Origin: Chloroflexia bacterium SDU3-3
GTDB taxonomy: Bacteria; Chloroflexota; Chloroflexia; Chloroflexales; Roseiflexaceae
Length of the DNA stretch: 64,000 nucleotides
NCBI GenBank assembly: GCA_009268125.1
Contig: WBOU01000005.1
Coordinates: forward strand, 62,001-126,000
Reading direction: 5' to 3'
The position numbers and the translations under genes are program-made. Below are positions 1 through 8,200 of the stretch, one piece after another (position 1 is the first letter of the stretch; every line of letters begins with the position of its first letter). The notes beneath the pieces were generated by a model. It was not told the origin of the DNA, did not search any database, and saw nothing but the letters and a program-made list of their open reading frames with translations.

Positions 1-338
1 TCGAGGCCCTGGTGGCCGCGATCTACCTTGACCAGGGGCTGGATGCCGCACGCGCCTTTGTGACACCCTTCTTCGAGTCCCAGATCGCCCAGATCCAAGA
101 CGACAGCAACATCGACGCCGACGACTACAAGTCGCAGCTGCTCACAGTGGTGCAGGGCAGGTTCGGCGTCACGCCATCCTACCGCATCGCCGCCGAGAGC
201 GGGCCAGAGCACCGGCGCGAGTTCACCGCCGAGGTCTACCGCGGCGAGCAGCGCATCGGCAGCGGCAGCGGCCTGAGCAAACAGCTGGCCGAGCAGGAGG
301 CCGCCCGCGAGGCGCTGGCGCTGCTGGCCGAGCACTAG
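1..338 (+). CDS. rnc: Ribonuclease III, C-terminal part (5' end outside window)
   Basis: The window opens inside this gene; the reading frame is open from base 3. The visible part begins with the end of the RNase III catalytic domain (EALVAAIYLDQG, the usual signature containing the last acidic active-site residue) and continues into a double-stranded-RNA-binding domain (roughly the last 70 residues, ending GSGLSKQLAEQEAAREAL). The enzyme cleaves double-stranded RNA during rRNA and mRNA processing in the cytoplasm. An internal GTG at base 12 is not a real start because the conserved motif begins upstream of it. The stop codon overlaps the AGGAG that serves the next gene, so the two are probably co-transcribed. 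Confidence 0.93.
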   Translation, partial: EALVAAIYLDQGLDAARAFVTPFFESQIAQIQDDSNIDADDYKSQLLTVVQGRFGVTPSYRIAAESGPEHRREFTAEVYRGEQRIGSGSGLSKQLAEQEAAREALALLAEH

Positions 339-348
339 GAGCAACCCC

Positions 349-1188
349 ATGCCACAGGTTCTGATCACCGGCGGTTCGGGCTACCTAGGCCGCGAGCTGG
401 TGCGGCTGTGCCTTGCGGCGGGCTGGGATGTGACCGCCACCTATGCCAGCCACCCGCCGCAGATAAGTGGCGCACGGCTGCTGCCGCTCGACCTGCGCCA
501 GCCCGGCGCGGCGCTCGCGCTGGTGCGCGCGGCCCGGCCTCAGATCGTCATCCACACCGCCTACGTGCAGGGTGGGCCAGATCTATCCGCCATCACCGCG
601 CAGGGGCCAGGCGATGTCGCCGCCGCCGCCCACTCGGTCGGCGCGCGCCTTATCCACCTCTCCTCCGATGCGCTCTTCGACGGCGAGAGCCAGCGACCCT
701 ACACCGAGGACGACCCGCCCTCGCCGATCACGCCCTACGGCCAGGCCAAGGCCGATGCCGAGCGCGCCGTCGCCTTAGCACACCCCGCCGCGCTGATCGT
801 GCGCACCTCGCTGATCTACGGCGGCCCCACGCCCAGCCCCCACGAGCAGATGGCGCTGGACGCCGTCGAAAGCCCCGAGCGCTTCACCTTCTTCACCGAC
901 GAGCTGCGCAACCCTGTGCTGGTGGCCGACCTCGCCGCCGCGCTGGTCGAGCTGGCCCCCACCAGCCGCAGCGGCATCCTCCACGTCGCCGGTGCCCACA
1001 CCATCAGCCGCTACGAGTTCGCCTGCCGCATCGCCCGCGCCGCAGGCAGGCCAGCCGACGCGCTGCGAGCCGGGTCGAGCGCGGCCAGCGGGCTGCGCCG
1101 CCCGCGTCACGTGGCCATGGACAGCAGCCGCGCCCAGGCCATCCTGCGCACCCAGCTGCGCGGCGTGCGCGATGTGCTGCCCGCCTAG
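349..1188 (+). CDS. RmlD-like SDR family NAD(P)-dependent sugar reductase/epimerase
   Basis: A 279-residue extended short-chain dehydrogenase. The N-terminus carries the Rossmann glycine motif (ITGGSGYLG), HLSSDALFDG marks the strand-4 region, and the catalytic Tyr-x3-Lys appears as PYGQAKADAE. This arrangement is that of dTDP-4-dehydrorhamnose reductase (RmlD) and its relatives, which reduce 4-keto nucleotide sugars. No other rml genes lie nearby, so the substrate is uncertain and it could be a generic NAD-dependent epimerase. The AGGAG ribosome site overlaps the rnc stop codon 10 bp upstream, indicating translational coupling with rnc. Confidence 0.85.
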   Translation: MPQVLITGGSGYLGRELVRLCLAAGWDVTATYASHPPQISGARLLPLDLRQPGAALALVRAARPQIVIHTAYVQGGPDLSAITAQGPGDVAAAAHSVGARLIHLSSDALFDGESQRPYTEDDPPSPITPYGQAKADAERAVALAHPAALIVRTSLIYGGPTPSPHEQMALDAVESPERFTFFTDELRNPVLVADLAAALVELAPTSRSGILHVAGAHTISRYEFACRIARAAGRPADALRAGSSAASGLRRPRHVAMDSSRAQAILRTQLRGVRDVLPA

Positions 1189-1198
1189 GCAAGCAAAA

Positions 1199-1220
1199 GG
1201 CCGGGGATCGTACCCCGGCC
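1199..1220 (-). terminator. Hairpin terminator of the minus-strand hydrolase gene
   Basis: A perfect 8-bp stem (GGCCGGGG/CCCCGGCC) with a 6-base loop. Read on the minus strand it is followed by TTTT, so it probably ends the hydrolase transcript. The plus-strand gene ends just before it and may use it as well. Confidence 0.7.
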
Positions 1221-1250
1221 ACCACAAGCGCAAATAGTAGTGCAGAAACG

Positions 1251-2099
1251 CTAGATATACTCGAACTGGCTGACGCGCCGCCGCCACTCGTTCTTCAGCT
1301 CCACCGCATCCTCGCCGGTGCTCCCCAGGTAGTCCATCAGCGCGCGATAGAACATGGTGGACTGATCGAGGAAGGGGAAGTGCGCCGCCTTCGGCAGCGT
1401 CAGCACCTGCTTGAAGGTCTTCGACTCCTCATCCTCAAGCGCATCAGAGACGATCAGGGTGTCGCGCTCGCCGTAGAGGGCCAGCAGCGGTGTGCTCAGG
1501 CGCGCAAGGTCGGCGCTCAGGTCGGTCTCAAGAATCGAGTTCAGCACCGAGCTCACCACGCTCTCGCTCAGCGCCTCGGTATCGTCGATGATCTCCTTCT
1601 GCACCACCTCGTCGCTGAGCTTCATCTCGCGCACCTGCTTGGTCCAGATGTTGTTGGGGTTGGATCGGCCCAGCAGGCGCGAGAACGCCCCCGGCTTCAC
1701 CACCGACTGCAGCTGGGTACCCTGCATCGGCGTGCTCACCACCATCAGCTTGGTGAACAGCTCGGGGTGCTCGGTCGCGGCGCGCACGGCCACCATGCCG
1801 CCCAGGCCATGGCCCACCAGCACCACGCGGGACATACCCATATTGTCCATAAACCGCAGCAGCATGTCCACATACTCGGAGACCGAGAACGTGCCCTTCT
1901 CATCGAGCGTCTCTCCGAAGCCCCAGAAGTCAAGGGCATAGGCTCGGTAGCGCTCCGACACATACTCCATCGTCGGCAGCCAGTAGCGCCACGAGCCAAG
2001 CCAGCTATGCAGGAATATGATCGGCTGGCCACGGCGTCCAACGAGTTCGTAGTGAACCATCCGACTGTCTAGATATATCGCGCTCACGTTTCCGTGCAC
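1251..2099 (-). CDS. Alpha/beta-hydrolase fold protein lacking the nucleophilic Ser
   Basis: A 282-residue single-domain alpha/beta hydrolase. It has the oxyanion-region motif FLHSWLGS, the DFWGFGET loop, a late acidic residue (LYGERDTLI) and a terminal His (AAHFPFL), as in the hydrolase/haloperoxidase group. The nucleophile elbow, normally G-x-S-x-G, reads GHGLGG: Gly98 (codon at 1806-1808) stands where the catalytic Ser should be, although Asp and His are kept. It may therefore be inactive, scaffolding, or use a different chemistry. The start is GTG at 2099; a second GTG at 2087 or ATG at 2060 is possible. A terminator hairpin follows. Confidence 0.82.
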   Translation of the reverse strand: MHGNVSAIYLDSRMVHYELVGRRGQPIIFLHSWLGSWRYWLPTMEYVSERYRAYALDFWGFGETLDEKGTFSVSEYVDMLLRFMDNMGMSRVVLVGHGLGGMVAVRAATEHPELFTKLMVVSTPMQGTQLQSVVKPGAFSRLLGRSNPNNIWTKQVREMKLSDEVVQKEIIDDTEALSESVVSSVLNSILETDLSADLARLSTPLLALYGERDTLIVSDALEDEESKTFKQVLTLPKAAHFPFLDQSTMFYRALMDYLGSTGEDAVELKNEWRRRVSQFEYI

Positions 2100-2214
2100 C
2101 TATCCGATAGAAGGTCGCCGCTTATCCCAGATCGAGCAGCAGGCCCTTTGCGCTTATATAAACGCAAGAATAAAGAAACATCCCATAGCCGCGCCGTCGG
2201 CAGCAGCTACGCCC

Positions 2215-5200
2215 CTACGACTCTACCTCTTCCGGCTCGGGCTGAGTCACGGGCAGAACAAAGTAGAACGTGCTACCCACGCCGATCTCGCTCTTCACCC
2301 ACATCTCGCCGCCGTGCAGCTCCACAAACGACTTCGCGATCGAGAGGCCGAGGCCTGTGCCACCCGCCTCGTCGCGCAGCGGGTTGTCCGTCCGATAGAA
2401 GCGGTGGAACAGCTTCTGCTGATCCTCAGGGGTGATGCCCACGCCATTGTCAGTCACCGCCACCTCCAGCATCCCCGAAGGGTTCAGCTGGACGCGCAGG
2501 TCGATCTTGCCCTCTGCATAGGTATACTTCACCGCGTTCGAGACAAGGTTGAGCACCACCTGGGTGATGCGCCGCTCGTCGGCCTCGATCTTCGGCAGAT
2601 TGTCGGCCATCTCCAGCGAGACCTGCATGCGCTTGCGCTCGATCTCGGCGCGCATGGTCTGCATCACATCCTGGAAGATCGAGCTGATGTCCACCTCGTC
2701 AAAATTCAGCTGGATCTTATTCGAGTCGATCCGGCCAATCTCAAGGATATCGTTGATGAGGTCCATCAGGCGGTTGGCGTTATTCTTCACCACGCTCAGG
2801 AACGAAGACTGTGTCTCGCTGATCGGGCCTGCTGCGCCCAGCACCAGCAGGTCCACATAGCCCTTGATCGCTGTGAGCGGTGTGCGCAGCTCGTGCGAGA
2901 CGCTCGACACGAAATCGCGCTTGGCGCGTTCGGACTCGATCTCGCGGGTGATATCGCGGAACACCACCACGCTGCCGTAGGTCAGGCGATCTGGGCCAAC
3001 CATAGGCGTGAAGTATAGCTCGATCGTCTGCGGCGGCGTGCCTAGCTCTAGGCGCTGCTGGCTCTGGCCCTCATCGCTCAGCCGCTGCAGGCCAGCCACG
3101 ATCGTCTCGTGAATAACCTTCAGGCGTGAGCGGGACGAGGGCGAGGGATCATAGGTAAGGATATCGCCCAGGTGCTGCCCCAGCAGATCCGCCTCACGGA
3201 TGAGAAGAATATCCTCCGCCGCCGGGTTGAACAGAATGACCTTCTCCTGCTCGTCGAGCACCACCACGCCCTCGCCAAGGCTGCGGAGAATCGCCTGGTT
3301 CTTGATCGTCTCCTCACGCTGCTGGTTAAACGACTCCGAGAGCCGCGTCGCATACTCCTGCACCAGCGAGTACAGCTCGGCGTTGTGGATGACGATCGCC
3401 ACCTCATTGGCGATGGTCGAAAGCAGCTGCTCCTGGCTGGGGGTGAAGTAGTGCAGGTGCGGGCTGGTCAGCATCAGCACGCCCAGCGTGCCCACGCCCT
3501 CGGCGCGCAGCGGCACCGCCACCACCGAGCGCACATCCTGCGCCCGCCCTGGCTCCTGCACCCAGCGCTTGTCGCGCCGCACATCGCCGATGCAGATCGG
3601 GCGCTGGTTGTCGCGCACCCAGCCTGCCAGGCCTGTGCCCTCCTCAAAGGCAATCGCGATATTCTCTGCGTGCACCTCGCCGTCGTCGCCAAGCACCGCG
3701 CGGCACACCAGTCGGCGCTGCTGCTCATCCCACAGCATGATCGAGCCGCGCCGCACGCCCAGGTTCTTCGCGGCCAGCTGCAGGGTCTTCCGCAGCGTAT
3801 CGTTCATCTCAAGGCTGGCCGTCAGCTCCACCGTGATGGCGTGCACCGCCTGCAGGCGCTGCTTCTCATCGGCCAGCTGCATGTTCAGCTCGGCCAGGGC
3901 CGCCGTGCGCTCCTCCACGCGCTGCTCAAGCTCGGCGTTGAAGCGCCGCACCTCGTCGAACAGGCGCGCGTTGCGCACCGCCTGCGAGGCCTGGCTGGTG
4001 AGCGTAAAGGCAAGCTGCGCATCATCCTCGGTGTAGACGCCCGGCTTATGGCTATCCACGGTCAGGACGCCGATCACCTCATCGTCGAGCAGCAGCGGCA
4101 CGCCGATCCAAGCGCGGATCAGCGATGTGCCCGCAACCTCGCGGAAGCCCTTGGCCTGCTTGACATCCTTTTCCACAAACGGGCGCTTGGTGCGCACGAT
4201 CGTGCGGAGAGTCAGGTCATCCTTCAGATTAAAGGTGATCTGCTCAACCGCAGGCCGCTCCGACTCGGGGAAGCCACGCGTCGCGACGATCCGCACGGTG
4301 TTGGTGTTGCTATCGCGCAGCATCAGCGACGCCGAGCTATAGGGCACCACCTGCCGCAGCTGATCTAGCAGCAGCGAGTAGATCTCATCAAGCTCCAGCA
4401 CGCCAGTCAGCCGCTCGGCCACCGTGCGCAGCGTATCCGAGGCGGTGCGACGCGCCTGCTCCAGGGCAAATAGGTGGGCGGTCTTCAGGCCCTGGCTGGA
4501 GAGTGTGGTAAGGATCGAGATCATCGAAAGCTCGCGGCCCTGCCAGTCGCGCGGGCGGCGGTCGCCGATCCACAGCATACCCAGCGGCTGCTCGCGCGAG
4601 CCAAGCACCTCGCCGATCAGCCCGTGGATGCCGAGGCCCTCCCCAAAGATCTGTGGCATCTCGGCCAGGGCATCGCGGAACACCACCGGCTTATCGCTGC
4701 TGAACAGCATCGTCACCAGGTCTTCTGGCAGCGCCAGCGGCGGGTACTCGATCACATCTGGACGCTGATTATCAAACATAAACTGCTGCGTCACCTGCCG
4801 GTTGCTATCCAGCAGCAGCAGCGCGCCCATCTGCGCGTGCAAAAGCTCCAGCGCGTTGAGCACCACGATCTGCTGCACCTCGGTGGCATCCAGCGTGCCG
4901 GCCAGCTGCATGCTGATGTCGTAGAGCAGGCCGAGCTCCTGCAGGCTCTGGCCCTGCTCGCTGAACATGCGGGCGTTCGCCAGCGCCACCGCGCCCCAGG
5001 ATGCGATCGTGGAGAGCAGGCGCACATCCTCGTCGATATAGGCGTTCTCGCGCTCGTAGTCCTGAATCGCGATCAGGCCAATCACCTGATCGTTCGCGAT
5101 CATCGGAACCCCCAGCCACGACAGCGAGGTCGGCCCATACTGCTGAATGCCCAGCTCTTGCAGGCGTTCAGCCTGATACTCACCCTGCAGCAGCAGCGGC

Positions 5201-8200
5201 GCGCGCGACTGGATCACATAGTGCGAGAGGCTATCCGACTCGCTCAGCGGCTGCTCTTTGACAAGCTCGCCATTATGGTAGTAGATCGGGAACGACACGG
5301 CATGGGCATACTCGTCGTACAGCCCAAGGTAGAAGTTCGTCGTATCCAGCAGTCGGCTGGCCTGGCGATAGATCAGGGCGATCAGATCATCCAGCTTCGG
5401 CACCGCGCTAAACTGGCGACCGATATCATTGAAGGTCGAGAGCTCCTCGATACGCCGCCCGCGCTCCTGGAACAGACGCGCATTATTGATCGCAACCGCT
5501 GCCTGATTGGCCACCGCCGCCACAAACCGCACATCCTCTGGCCCAAACGCGTGCTGCTGGTAGCTCTGGATGTTGATCACGCCCAGCACATCATCGCCCG
5601 ACGAGATCGGCACCACCACATACGACTGCTCAACCTTGTCATCAGGGCCAAATCGGGTCCCCACCCGGATATGCGTGGTGCGGTAGGCCATTGATTCCTC
5701 GTGGGTGCCCAGCAGCAGCGGCTGGCGGTTCGTCACCACCCAGTGATTGACCCCACGGGTCGTGCTCGGCTCAAGCGTGATGCGCTGCCCGTGGTCATAG
5801 GCCACCGGGTAAGAGAGGATATGCCGCCGCAGATCGTACAAGGCAATAAACGAGGTAGACACATCGATCACGCGGCCCAGCTGCGCGTGCAGCCGCTCAA
5901 GCACATCCTCAAGATTCAGCGTCGAGGTGATCGCGCTGCCGATCTCCTGCAGCACACTCACCTCGGCCAGCCGTCGCTCGCGCTCGCTGAACAGCTGGGC
6001 GCGGGCGATCGATGTTGCGGCAAGGCCCGCGATCGTGATCAGGAAGCGCTCATCATCCGAGTCAAATTTCTTTGGCTCAGGGCTCTGCACATTGATGATG
6101 CCAAATACCGCGCTACCTTCGACAATGGGCACGCTCAGCCACGAGGAGATGTTCGCATGATCCGAGGCCTCAAATCCGCTTTCCAGCAGATACTGCGCCA
6201 CCTCATCACGGGTCTGCAGCAGCACCGAGCGCCGCTCGTTGATCACGCGCCACGATATCGCTGGCTCGTGCGCGGTATGCACACTGCCCTGCTGGCCCGA
6301 TGGTCTGCCGTCTTCCCAGAAAATCGGGTACGAGATCTGCTGCGTCTCGCTGTGGAACAGCGCGATAAACGAGTGCCGCCGATCGAGAACCTGACCGATC
6401 TCCTCATGGATGATCTGAATCAGCGCCTCTAGCTGGACCGCAGCATTCAGTCGCTGGCTAATCCGGTTGAAGGATGTCAGCTCGGCGATACGGCGGTCGC
6501 GCTCGGCGAACAGCCGCGCGTTCTCCAGCGCGATCGCCGCCTGATCGGCGATACCAGCCAGCAGCATCTGCTCATCATCGCTGAACTCGCGCTGCTCGAT
6601 GGTCATCACGCTCAGCACGCCTACGATCTGCTCGCGATACACCACCGGCACACCCATGAATGTGGTCAGCGCATGGTCGCGGTTGAAATCGGGGTAGAGC
6701 GAATGGCCCTCCTGATTCACATCGAGCACGATCAGCGGGCGGCCCGTCGCAGCCACGCGCCCGGTCAGGCCCTGGCCTACCGGCACCGACATCTGGTCGG
6801 CGATCTCGTGCGAGATCCCGAGCAGCGCCGCCGCCCGCAGCATCTGATCGGGGGTGACCGTCCACAGGCCCACCGTGCTGACATTGAGGTGGCGGCCCAC
6901 CACATCCATCAGCCGATTCAGCACCTCATCGGGCCGCAGCGAGGAGCTGAGCACGCGCGAGGCCTCAAGCAGGGTCGAAAGCTCGCCAACCTTGTGCTCA
7001 AGCACCTCGGCATTATGCCCGATCTGCGAGAACAGCCGCACATTCTGCACGCCCAGGGCCAGCTGGCTGGCCACCGCCGTCATAAAAGCAAGCTCGCGCT
7101 CGCCATACAGGTTCGGCGTATAGCTCTGGATGCTGATCACGCCCTCGATCATGCCATCGTTGCCCAGCAGCGGCACCCCCAGCCACGAGGCCGAGCGCCG
7201 CGCCGTCACGCCAAATGCGATCGGCTTCACGCCCGAGGGCTTCTGCTCGCCAGCCAGATTCTGGAACAGCAGCGGCTGCCGCGTCTGCACAATTTGCGTG
7301 GTGAGGCTGCCCTCAGACAGAAGGCGCTTGACGGGGTTGATCGTCCGCAGCTCCTCATCGGCCTCAAGCGACATCGCAACCTGCTTACGCGTCTCATCAA
7401 ATGCGTAGATATAGCCCGCATCAACCGTCAGAAAATCACGGATGCGCTCGTAGATCTGGGTAAACATCTTGGGAAGATCCAGCGTGGTGCTGGTGATCCG
7501 CCCGATGTCGTTGATCACATCAAGCTCGGCAATACGATGCTCGCGTTCGGCAAATAGCCGCGCGTTCTCCAGCGCGATCGCCAGCTGGTTGCCCAGCGAT
7601 GAGAGGAAGCGGATATGCCGCTTGGTAAACGCGTAGGCCGTGTTGCTCTGCACCGAAAGCACGCCGATCACGCGGTTTTGGCTGCGCAGCGGGATGCCCA
7701 CCCACGAGCGAACTGGCTTGTCGAGCACCACCGGCTTCACCGGCAGCTGCGGGGGCGCATCGTGGTAGTCGCGAATGTCCAGCACCTGCCCGCTATCGAT
7801 CACATGGCCTGTCAGGCCGGCTTTGGGCTGAACCAGTTTGGTGTGGGTCTCAAGCGTGCGGCCTTCTTCCTTGAACAGCTCAAACTGAATCGACTCATGC
7901 TGATCGTGGTAGGAGGCTACAAAGAAGAAGGTTGGCGTGCCCATGTACGAGACAATCTCGGTGTAGACACGATCCAGCAGATCATCAAGGCTCAGCGTCG
8001 AGACCGCCGCTTTGCCAACCTTGTACAGCGCGCGCATCTGCTCGGTCTGCGCCCGCGCCTCGCGCAGCAGCGTAGCATTCTCGATCGCGATCGCCGCCTG
8101 ATCCGAGAGCACCTCGATAGCCTCAAGCGAGCGGCTTGTTGGGCGGAGCCGGTTATATGGCTCATCAACCGAGAGCATGCCCACCAGCCGGGCGCTCGTG

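Noticed and set aside
3172-4368. Long antisense frames inside the giant kinase gene
   Set aside because: They are His/Arg/Leu-rich shadows of a high-GC gene with an intact kinase in the other frame; no start signal was found.
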